From positions 1-35,177 of the forward strand of contig CBDUBH010000033.1 in assembly GCA_965365345.1 (NCBI GenBank): 35,177 nucleotides of DNA, read 5' to 3'. The position numbers and the translations under genes were made by a program. The notes beneath the pieces are model-generated. The model had not been told where the DNA came from. It did not search any database and worked only from the letters and a program-made list of their open reading frames with translations. Source of the stretch: CBDUBH01 sp965365345 (GTDB lineage Bacteria; Bacteroidota; Ignavibacteria; Ignavibacteriales; SURF-24). Shown piece by piece: positions 15,657 through 23,732 of the stretch (its first letter is position 1; each line of letters starts with the position of its first letter).

Positions 15657-15971
15657 ATGTTGAGTAATTTAATCCTAACGGGAGTAATTAAATTGAACAA
15701 TTCAAATTTACTATTTAAAAATAATAAAGGGGAATTGTATCTGTTGGCACAACATGATGAAGATTACAGTGAAGATGATGATAACGATGATGAAGAGTTA
15801 TTTGACGATGAAGATGATGAACTTGCAGATGAATTAGAAGATGAAGATCCAGATGACGAAGAATTTTACGAAGAAGATTTTGATGATATTGATGAAGATG
15901 ACCTTGATGATTTAGATGATGATGAAGATTTTGACGATGAGGAAGATATTGAAGATGAAGAGAGTTTATAA
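15657..15971 (+). CDS. Small hypothetical protein with an extremely acidic C-terminal tail
   Basis: No family is recognised. The 104-residue protein has a short N-terminal part (residues 1-33), hydrophobic and Asn/Lys-rich, which could form a small beta-hairpin or a weak membrane-facing segment. Residues 34-104 are almost only Asp and Glu: 52 of 71 by count, broken by single Leu, Phe, Tyr or Ile. Such tails are disordered and can act as nucleic-acid mimics or metal or cation binders. GGAG lies 10 bases before the ATG, and hairpin terminators lie on both sides, so it is probably a single-gene unit. The consistent reading frame, the ribosome binding site and the terminator argue that it is real, although GAT/GAA repeats make it low complexity. 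Confidence 0.68.
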   Translation: MLSNLILTGVIKLNNSNLLFKNNKGELYLLAQHDEDYSEDDDNDDEELFDDEDDELADELEDEDPDDEEFYEEDFDDIDEDDLDDLDDDEDFDDEEDIEDEESL

Positions 15972-16024
15972 TTAAAATTAAATTTTTACCATAATTCTAC
16001 TTGCTCAATTATGATCATAAAGAG

Positions 16025-16070
16025 AAAGATAAGCTTATTTCAAATTTCGGCAGCTTATCTTTTGATTTTT
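16025..16070 (+). terminator. Rho-independent terminator
   Basis: AAAGATAAGCT (16025-16035) pairs with AGCTTATCTTT (16052-16062) across 16 bases, followed by TGATTTTT. It separates the acidic-protein gene from treS. Confidence 0.72.
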
Positions 16071-16098
16071 AAACTAGTTCCTAAGGAGTTTTTCTTTT

Positions 16099-19000
16099 AT
16101 GGCAGCTTTTGAAAGTATTCATGATGATAATCCTCTTTGGTACAAAGATGGAATAATTTACCAAGTACACATAAAAGCTTATCGTGATAATAATGGTGAT
16201 GGAATAGGCGATATAAGGGGAATCATTGAAAAACTTGATTATATAGAAAGTTTAGGAGTTACAATAATTTGGGTACTTCCATTTTATCCCTCTCCTTTAC
16301 GTGATGATGGTTATGATACGGCAGATTACTTAAATGTAAATCCGGATTACGGAACAATAGAAGATTTCAAAGAATTATTACGGGAAGCTCATAAAAGAAA
16401 TATAAGAGTTATTACAGAACTTGTGCTTAATCACACATCAGATCAGCATGAGTGGTTTCAAAAGGCAAGAACAAGCCCGGCCGGTTCTCCTCAACGTAAT
16501 TTTTATGTTTGGAGTGATACACCGGATAAATACAAGGATGCTAGAATAATTTTCAGTGATTTTGAAATGTCCAACTGGAGTTGGGATCCAGTTGCAAAAG
16601 CATATTTCTGGCATCGCTTTTATTCGCATCAACCGGATTTGAATTTTGAAAATCCTGTAGTTCACAAAAAATTATTTAAGATAGTTGATTTCTGGCTTGA
16701 GATGGGAGTTGACGGATTACGGCTTGATGCCGTTCCATATCTTTACGAGCGCGAAGGTACTAATTGTGAAAATTTACCTGAAACCCATGAGTTCCTGAAA
16801 AAATTAAGTGCTCATGTAAAATCAAAATTTAAAAACAGAATGCTTCTTGCCGAAGCAAATCAATGGCCTGAAGATGCGGTTGCTTATTTTGGAAATGGTG
16901 ATGAATGTCAAATGGCATTTCATTTTCCGATAATGCCGCGCCTGTATATGTCAGTTCAAATGGAAGAACGTTATCCAATTGTTGATATCATTGAACAAAC
17001 TCCGCAAATTCCGGAGAATTGCCAATGGGCAATGTTTTTGCGCAATCATGATGAACTAACTTTGGAAATGGTTACTGATGAAGAGCGCGATTATATGTAT
17101 AGATTTTACGCTCGCGATAACAGGGCAAGAATAAATCTCGGAATACGCAGAAGATTGGCTCCGCTTGTAGAAAATAACAGAAGAAAAATTGAATTGCTGA
17201 ATATTCTTTTGTTCTCTTTTCCCGGAACGCCAATAATTTATTACGGTGATGAAATCGGAATGGGAGATAATTATTATCTTGGTGATAGAAACGGCGTAAG
17301 AACTCCAATGCAATGGAGTCCTGATAGAAATGCCGGATTTTCTGAAACAAATCCACAGCGGCTTTATCTGCCTGTAATATTTGATCCTGAATATCATTAC
17401 GAAGCGATCAATGTTGAAGTTCAGGAAAGAACATCTTCTTCGCTTTTATGGTGGATGAAAAAAGCGATAAGAACAAGAAACAGATTTAAAGCATTTGGAA
17501 GAGGCTCGCTGGAACTTTTATCTCCAAATAATTCTAAAGTCCTTGCCTTTATTAGAAAATATGAAGATGAAACAATTCTTATTGTTACTAATCTTTCAAA
17601 ATTTTCACAAGTAGTTGAATTGGATCTTTCCAAATTTACAGGATACACTCCGATAGAAATTTTCAGCGGAAACAAATTCCCAATCGTTCGTGAAATTTCA
17701 TATTACATGCTGACTCTAAGCGGATACGATTATTATTGGTTTTCATTGGAAAAAGAATCATCGCAAAATGATGATGGGGAAGAACGCAGAATTCCTGAAG
17801 TTGTTCTTGAAACTAATTTCAAAGAAATTATTGAAAGAAAAGAAAGTTCAAAAATAGAAGAGGAAGTACTTCTGGGTTATATAATTTCAAGAAAAGATTT
17901 CGGAGTGCGAGGCAAAAAAATTCAGGAGATGAATATAATTGATCAGATAGTAATTGCAGATACTCCCGATGAAAAAAGTATGATGGTTTTAGTAAAGATC
18001 ACTTACATTGATATTGTTCCTGAATATTATCTGTTAACTGTCAATACTGCCAAAAAGGAAAAAGGGGAAACCGTTTTAAATGAATATCCTCAAAACGTAA
18101 TTGTAAAATTGCTGAACATGGGCAGTAATATTATTGTGTACGAAGGAATTATAAGTGAAATTTTCAGAAATCATTTTATAAAAAGTTTAGCCGCTAAAAA
18201 ACAAATTACCGGTAAACGTGGATTTATAAAATTTAACATTTCAAACAGATTAAAAAAATACTTAAACGATTTGAAGATCAGGATCCCTTCACATCTTATT
18301 TTTGAAAAAGAAGGAAACCTCGAAGTTGAATACGAAAAAAATATTCGAGTAAAACTTTACAGAAAATTAGAAGAGGGAATTCATCCCGGTGAAGAAGTAA
18401 CGAAATTTTTATCGGAAAAAACTTCATTCGAAAATATTTCACCTTATTTGGGAAGCATTGATTACCACCGCGAAAAACAGCAGAATATCGTTCTCGGAAT
18501 TATTAAAGAATATGTTCATAACGAAGGAACTGCGTGGAATCTTTTTGTAGCTTCGGTGAAAAATTTTACCGACTCAATCATAATAAAAAGTAAAGAGGCA
18601 AATCCTGCAACTAAAGAGGTTAATTCAATCTTTGATTTTGAACTGACTGAAAAAATTTATAATTCATGTGAGGCAGATGAAAAGATAAATTACGAGCGAA
18701 TAAGACTATTAGGAAAACGAACCGCTGAAATGCATCTTGCGCTTGCATCAAATAATAACGATCAGGCATTTAAACCGGAATCTTTTTCTCTTCTTTATCA
18801 ACGTTCAATTTATCAATCGTTAAGAAGTTCGATCAAAAATTCATTCAGAATATTAAGGAAATATTTGGGTGAAATTCCTCAGCAGGCATCCGATGAAGCC
18901 GAGTATTTATTGAATAAAGAATCTGAATTAATAAAATTCGGCGAGGGATTGATCAAAGAAAAATTTGAAGCTAAAAAGATAAGAATACACGGTAACTATC

Positions 19001-19440
19001 ATTTGGCATCTGTTCTGTTTACGGGAAAAGATTTTGTTATAGAAAACTTCGAAGGAATTCCTGCAGTGCCATTAAGCGAACGAAGATTGAAAAGATCACC
19101 GTTAAGAGATATTGCCAGTATGGTATGGTCACTGTTCTATGTGGCTTTTCATGATTATACTCTCAATCAGCACGCAGGGGAAAACAAAATTGTTTTTGAA
19201 CATTATCTTGAAAAATGGTGGCTTTGTATGAGCAGCGTTTATCTCAGATCATATATGGATAAAATAGGTAATTCTGAAATTTTACCGGAAGAAGAAAATA
19301 TTTCGAGATATTTAATTCATGTTTATTTAATTGATAAACTTTTGTATGAATTAAGATATGCTCTTCAAAGTGATATTGATAATGTTGAAATAGTATTGAG
19401 GGCATTAACTTTAGCTACTCGCGATATTTCTACTCAGTAA
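16099..19440 (+). CDS. treS: Trehalose synthase (TreS) fused to a maltokinase-like domain with altered active site
   Basis: The 1113-residue protein starts after a clear AAGGAG site. Residues about 10-560 are a GH13 trehalose synthase that interconverts maltose and trehalose. The nucleophile is D210 (GLRLDAV), the acid/base E252 (LAEANQW) and the third carboxylate D318 (RNHDEL). Residues about 580-1110 match the maltokinase domain found fused to TreS, with the conserved KLYRKLEEGIHP and SERRLKRSPLRDIA. In active maltokinases the catalytic loop reads HGDYHL and the metal site IDFEG. Here they read HGNYHL (N966) and ENFEG (N983). Both key Asp residues are Asn, so phosphorylation of maltose is probably lost. 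It is the first gene of the trehalose operon, 20 bases before treZ. The cytoplasmic fusion has the normal length for TreS-Mak. Confidence 0.93.
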   Translation: MAAFESIHDDNPLWYKDGIIYQVHIKAYRDNNGDGIGDIRGIIEKLDYIESLGVTIIWVLPFYPSPLRDDGYDTADYLNVNPDYGTIEDFKELLREAHKRNIRVITELVLNHTSDQHEWFQKARTSPAGSPQRNFYVWSDTPDKYKDARIIFSDFEMSNWSWDPVAKAYFWHRFYSHQPDLNFENPVVHKKLFKIVDFWLEMGVDGLRLDAVPYLYEREGTNCENLPETHEFLKKLSAHVKSKFKNRMLLAEANQWPEDAVAYFGNGDECQMAFHFPIMPRLYMSVQMEERYPIVDIIEQTPQIPENCQWAMFLRNHDELTLEMVTDEERDYMYRFYARDNRARINLGIRRRLAPLVENNRRKIELLNILLFSFPGTPIIYYGDEIGMGDNYYLGDRNGVRTPMQWSPDRNAGFSETNPQRLYLPVIFDPEYHYEAINVEVQERTSSSLLWWMKKAIRTRNRFKAFGRGSLELLSPNNSKVLAFIRKYEDETILIVTNLSKFSQVVELDLSKFTGYTPIEIFSGNKFPIVREISYYMLTLSGYDYYWFSLEKESSQNDDGEERRIPEVVLETNFKEIIERKESSKIEEEVLLGYIISRKDFGVRGKKIQEMNIIDQIVIADTPDEKSMMVLVKITYIDIVPEYYLLTVNTAKKEKGETVLNEYPQNVIVKLLNMGSNIIVYEGIISEIFRNHFIKSLAAKKQITGKRGFIKFNISNRLKKYLNDLKIRIPSHLIFEKEGNLEVEYEKNIRVKLYRKLEEGIHPGEEVTKFLSEKTSFENISPYLGSIDYHREKQQNIVLGIIKEYVHNEGTAWNLFVASVKNFTDSIIIKSKEANPATKEVNSIFDFELTEKIYNSCEADEKINYERIRLLGKRTAEMHLALASNNNDQAFKPESFSLLYQRSIYQSLRSSIKNSFRILRKYLGEIPQQASDEAEYLLNKESELIKFGEGLIKEKFEAKKIRIHGNYHLASVLFTGKDFVIENFEGIPAVPLSERRLKRSPLRDIASMVWSLFYVAFHDYTLNQHAGENKIVFEHYLEKWWLCMSSVYLRSYMDKIGNSEILPEEENISRYLIHVYLIDKLLYELRYALQSDIDNVEIVLRALTLATRDISTQ

Positions 19441-19460
19441 AATAAACTAAATGGAATTAT

Positions 19461-21278
19461 ATGAAAATAGGAGCTGATTACAATAGTGGAAAATGCAGAT
19501 TTACGGTTTGGTCTCCTTTTGCTCAAAAAGTTGAATTGCGAATAATTGAACCTAAAGAACAACTTGTTCAGATGGAAAAAGATAGTAAAGGATATTGGCA
19601 TACCGAAATTAAAAACTTACCGGAAAGCGCTTTATATTTATACAGAATTGATAACGAAAAAGAAAGACCTGATCCCGCATCTAATTTTCAACCTGATGGA
19701 GTTCATAAACCATCGCAAGTTGTTGATCATAATAATTTTAAATGGGAAGATGAAAATTGGAAAGGAATTAATATAAAAAATTATGTGATATATGAATTAC
19801 ATATTGGTGCTTTTACAAAGGAAGGAACTTTTGAAGCAGTAATTCCAAGATTAAAGGAATTGAAGGAACTGGGAATTACAGCAATTGAAATTATGCCTGT
19901 ATCACAATTTCCGGGAGATAGGAATTGGGGATATGACGGAGTTTATCCGTTTGCGCCGCAAAATTCCTACGGCGGTGTTGAGGGCTTGAAAAAATTGATC
20001 AACGAATGTCATAAAACAGGAATGGCTGTTATACTTGATGTTGTTTATAATCATTTTGGTCCCGAAGGAAATTACACTAATGATTACGGACCTTATTTTA
20101 CAAGCCATTACAGAACTCCATGGGGTGATGCAATAAATTTTGATTCGCAATACAGCGATGAAGTTAGAAATTATTTTTTCCAAAATGCTTTGCATTGGTT
20201 CAAGAATTTTCATTTTGATGCTTTAAGATTAGATGCCATTCACAGCATTTATGATATGAGCGCAAAACATTTTCTGGAAGAACTGTCGGAAATTACTGAT
20301 GAATTATCAAATGAAAGCGGATGGAAAAGATATCTTATTGCGGAAAGTGATCTGAACGATGATAAAATTATACGTCCCAGAAAATTCGGCGGATACGGCT
20401 GTGATGCGCAGTGGAGCGATGATTATCATCATTCACTTCATTCGCTTTTAACAAATGAATCATTGGGATATTATCTTGATTTCGGAAAATTGGAACATTT
20501 ATCGGAATCAATTAAAAACGGATATGTTTACTCGGGAAAATATTCCCAATATAGAAAACGCAGGCACGGAAATTCGGCTGATGAAAGACCCGGATTCAGA
20601 TTCGTAATTTCAAATCAAAATCATGATCAGATCGGTAACAGGGCTTTTGGTGAAAGAACTTCAAATTTAATATCATTCGAGCAGCTTAAACTTGCTGCCG
20701 CTGCCATGCTAATTTCACCTTATGTTCCCATGATATTTATGGGCGAAGAGTACGGTGAGGATAATCCCTTTTTGTATTTCGTGAGCCATGGTGATGAAAA
20801 TCTTGTTAAAGCAGTTCAGGAAGGAAGAAAAAAAGAATTTGAAGCTTTTAAATGGCAGGGCGAAATTCCCGATCCGCAAAGCGAATATACTTTTAACAGA
20901 TCAAAATTAGATTGGCAAAAAAAGCAAAACGGGAAATATAAAACTTTATATGATTGGCATAAAACTTTATTAAAATTAAGGAAAAAAACTCCGGCACTTA
21001 AAAACTTTGATAGAAATGATATCATAGTAGAGGAAATAGTAAAAGATAAAATTTTAAAAATATTAAGAGTAAAAAGGGAAAATCAAATATTGGCGTTATT
21101 CAATTTTGATAAAAATCCTGTTGAGACTGATTTACAAAACTCCAATGGAAATTGGAAAAAGATCTTAGATTCAGAAGATGAAAATTGGGGCAGTGGAAAT
21201 TCAGTGTGCCCTGAGATTTTAGAAAAACAAAAAATTAAAATTAATGGACTTCAATTTGTTCTGTACCAAAAAAAATAA
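19461..21278 (+). CDS. treZ: Malto-oligosyltrehalose trehalohydrolase (TreZ)
   Basis: The 605-residue protein releases free trehalose from malto-oligosyltrehalose made by TreY. An N-terminal carbohydrate-binding module 48-like sandwich (about residues 1-95, GKCRFTVWSPFAQ) precedes a GH13 barrel. The barrel has nucleophile D258 (FDALRLDAIH), acid/base E295 (LIAESDL) and D389 (SNQNHDQIGN). The phrase GDRNWGYDGVYPFAPQNSYGG is typical of TreZ and related glycogen-branching relatives, and TreZ is favoured because treY is in the same operon. It lies 20 bases after treS and 18 bases before the GH57 gene. Confidence 0.93.
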   Translation: MKIGADYNSGKCRFTVWSPFAQKVELRIIEPKEQLVQMEKDSKGYWHTEIKNLPESALYLYRIDNEKERPDPASNFQPDGVHKPSQVVDHNNFKWEDENWKGINIKNYVIYELHIGAFTKEGTFEAVIPRLKELKELGITAIEIMPVSQFPGDRNWGYDGVYPFAPQNSYGGVEGLKKLINECHKTGMAVILDVVYNHFGPEGNYTNDYGPYFTSHYRTPWGDAINFDSQYSDEVRNYFFQNALHWFKNFHFDALRLDAIHSIYDMSAKHFLEELSEITDELSNESGWKRYLIAESDLNDDKIIRPRKFGGYGCDAQWSDDYHHSLHSLLTNESLGYYLDFGKLEHLSESIKNGYVYSGKYSQYRKRRHGNSADERPGFRFVISNQNHDQIGNRAFGERTSNLISFEQLKLAAAAMLISPYVPMIFMGEEYGEDNPFLYFVSHGDENLVKAVQEGRKKEFEAFKWQGEIPDPQSEYTFNRSKLDWQKKQNGKYKTLYDWHKTLLKLRKKTPALKNFDRNDIIVEEIVKDKILKILRVKRENQILALFNFDKNPVETDLQNSNGNWKKILDSEDENWGSGNSVCPEILEKQKIKINGLQFVLYQKK

Positions 21279-21296
21279 GTTAAGGAAAAGATAAAT

Positions 21297-23732
21297 ATGC
21301 AAAACAGATTTGTTTGTATTCATGGTCATTTCTATCAGCCGCCGCGTGAAAATCCGTGGCTTGAAGAGGTTGAAGTTCAAGATTCCGCTTACCCTTTCAG
21401 GGATTGGAACGAAAGAATTAATGCAGAGTGCTACAGTCCCAACACAGCATCAAGAATTAAAAGCGGTGACGGAAAAATTATTGATATTGTTAACAATTAC
21501 ACAAAAATGAGTTTTAATTTCGGTCCTACTTTACTTTCATGGATGGAAAAAAGTTCGCCGGAAACTTATGAAGCAATTTTGCGTGCAGATGAAGAAAGTA
21601 AAAAAATGTATTCCGGTCACGGTTCTGCAATTGCGCAAGTTTATAATCACATGATAATGCCGTTGGCAAATAAAAGGGATAAAATTACTCAGGTAATTTG
21701 GGGCATTGAAGATTTTAAATTCAGATTTAAACGCGAACCGGAAGGAATGTGGCTTGCTGAAACTGCGGTTGATTATGAAACTCTGGAAGTGCTTGCAGAT
21801 TACGGAATTAAATTTACAATTCTTGCACCAAGACAGGCAAAAGCTATTAAGAAAATAAAAGACAGTAAATGGATTGATGTAAGTGATGGAACTGTTAATC
21901 CCAAACGCGCTTATATTTGCTATTTACCTTCGGGCAAATCAATTAATTTATTTTTCTATGATGGACCTATCTCACAGGAACTTGCATTCGGAGATCTACT
22001 TACTGATGGATCAAATCTTGCAAACAGATTGATAGAAACTTTTAGAGATGAGGACGAACCTCAAGTAGCGCATATTGCAACCGATGGTGAAACTTACGGT
22101 CATCATTCAAAACACGGTGATATGGCTTTGGCTTATTGCTTAAATTATATTGAAGCAAACCATGAAGCCAACATTACGATATACGGGGAATTTCTGGAAA
22201 AATTTCCACCGGCTTATGAAGCGCAAATTATTGACAACACATCATGGAGCTGCGTTCACGGAGTTGAAAGATGGAAAAACAACTGCGGCTGTAACTCCGG
22301 CAGGGAAGGATGGACACAGGAATGGCGTCAGCCTTTACGCGATGCACTTGATTGGCTTCGAGATAAACTGATTCCATTATACGAAAAGGAAATGTTGAAA
22401 TTTGTAAAAGATCCATGGAAAGCGCGCGATGAATATATTCAGGTAATTCTAAATAGAGAAATGTCAAACATTGAAGATTATCTTTCAAATCATATTAAAA
22501 AAGATCTGAAGGATGATGAAAAGATACGTGCATTAAAATTAATGGAAATGCAGCGCCACGCTCTTTTAATGTATACAAGCTGCGGATGGTTCTTTGATGA
22601 AATTTCGGGAATTGAAACCGTACAGGTAATTATGTATGCCGGACGTGCAATTCAATTAGCGCAAGAACTTTTTAATGAAGATTTTGAAAAAGAATTTGCA
22701 AAAAGATTGGAAGATACAAAAAGCAATATCCCTGAAATTCAAAACGGTGCTTACGCATATTGGAATTACGTTAAGCCCGCATTTATTGATCTTTTCAGAG
22801 TTACGGCGCACTATGCAATATCAACATTATTTGAAGATTATGTTGATGATACAAGAATTTTCAGTTACGAAGTTCATAATGATCATTTTGAAAGACTTCA
22901 AGCCGGAAGAACAAAACTTGTTATCGGAAAAGTAAGAATGAAATCAAGAATTACTTACGAAACAAACAACGTAAGTTATGCGGTGCTTCATTTAGGTGAT
23001 CATAATGTTTACGGCGGAGTAAGAGAAAGTTTAGGTGAAGAAGCGTTCAATAAAATGAAAAATGAAATGGAAGAAGGCTTTAAAGGATTGCTGAACGTTG
23101 CTGAAGTTATACTTCTACTTGATAAACATTTCGGAACGCATAGTTACAGCTTATGGCACTTATTCAAAGATGAAAGCAGAAAAGTATTTGATAAAATATT
23201 TGAAAACACACTGCATAATATCGAATATTCATTCAGGCAGATTTATGATAATCATTATCACGAAATGCTTGCATTAAAAGAAGCACGATTACCATTGCCT
23301 AAAGCTATGCTTACTGCGGTGGAATTTACAATCAATACTGAGATCAGAAAGATCCTTGAAAATCCTGAAACTATAGATACGGAAAAATTAAACAGATTAA
23401 CCGAAGAAGCTTACGCTTGGCAAATCAATATTGATAAACCAACACACAGTTACGCGGGAAGTAACCGGATAAATAATCTGATGGAAATTTTATCCGAAGG
23501 TGAAAATGTAAATGATATTGATCTGCTTTATGAAATTGAAAATTCATTAAAAGCATTGCGGAATTTACAGCTCGATCTTAATTTGTGGAAAGCCCAAAAT
23601 ATCATTTTTAATTTATCGAAATTAAAATTACAGGAATACCGTACCAAATCAGAAAAAGGCGATAAACAGGCGCAGCAATGGTTGGAAAGTTTTAAAAATA
23701 TTGAAAATTTACTTGGCGTGAGGATTGAATAA
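21297..23732 (+). CDS. GH57-family protein with DUF3536 domain
   Basis: The 811-residue protein opens with a GH57 barrel: HGHFYQPPRENPW (residues about 9-21), the nucleophile region GMWLAETAVDYET with E155, and the acid region IATDGETYGHH with D263. The remainder, from about residue 420, matches the DUF3536 region usually fused to this GH57 subgroup. GH57 enzymes include alpha-amylases, 4-alpha-glucanotransferases and branching enzymes; the activity of this subgroup is not settled. Its place between treZ and treY, with a one-base overlap into treY (TAATG), argues that it works on the same malto-oligosaccharides or glycogen. No signal peptide is visible, so it is cytoplasmic. Confidence 0.87.
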   Translation: MQNRFVCIHGHFYQPPRENPWLEEVEVQDSAYPFRDWNERINAECYSPNTASRIKSGDGKIIDIVNNYTKMSFNFGPTLLSWMEKSSPETYEAILRADEESKKMYSGHGSAIAQVYNHMIMPLANKRDKITQVIWGIEDFKFRFKREPEGMWLAETAVDYETLEVLADYGIKFTILAPRQAKAIKKIKDSKWIDVSDGTVNPKRAYICYLPSGKSINLFFYDGPISQELAFGDLLTDGSNLANRLIETFRDEDEPQVAHIATDGETYGHHSKHGDMALAYCLNYIEANHEANITIYGEFLEKFPPAYEAQIIDNTSWSCVHGVERWKNNCGCNSGREGWTQEWRQPLRDALDWLRDKLIPLYEKEMLKFVKDPWKARDEYIQVILNREMSNIEDYLSNHIKKDLKDDEKIRALKLMEMQRHALLMYTSCGWFFDEISGIETVQVIMYAGRAIQLAQELFNEDFEKEFAKRLEDTKSNIPEIQNGAYAYWNYVKPAFIDLFRVTAHYAISTLFEDYVDDTRIFSYEVHNDHFERLQAGRTKLVIGKVRMKSRITYETNNVSYAVLHLGDHNVYGGVRESLGEEAFNKMKNEMEEGFKGLLNVAEVILLLDKHFGTHSYSLWHLFKDESRKVFDKIFENTLHNIEYSFRQIYDNHYHEMLALKEARLPLPKAMLTAVEFTINTEIRKILENPETIDTEKLNRLTEEAYAWQINIDKPTHSYAGSNRINNLMEILSEGENVNDIDLLYEIENSLKALRNLQLDLNLWKAQNIIFNLSKLKLQEYRTKSEKGDKQAQQWLESFKNIENLLGVRIE

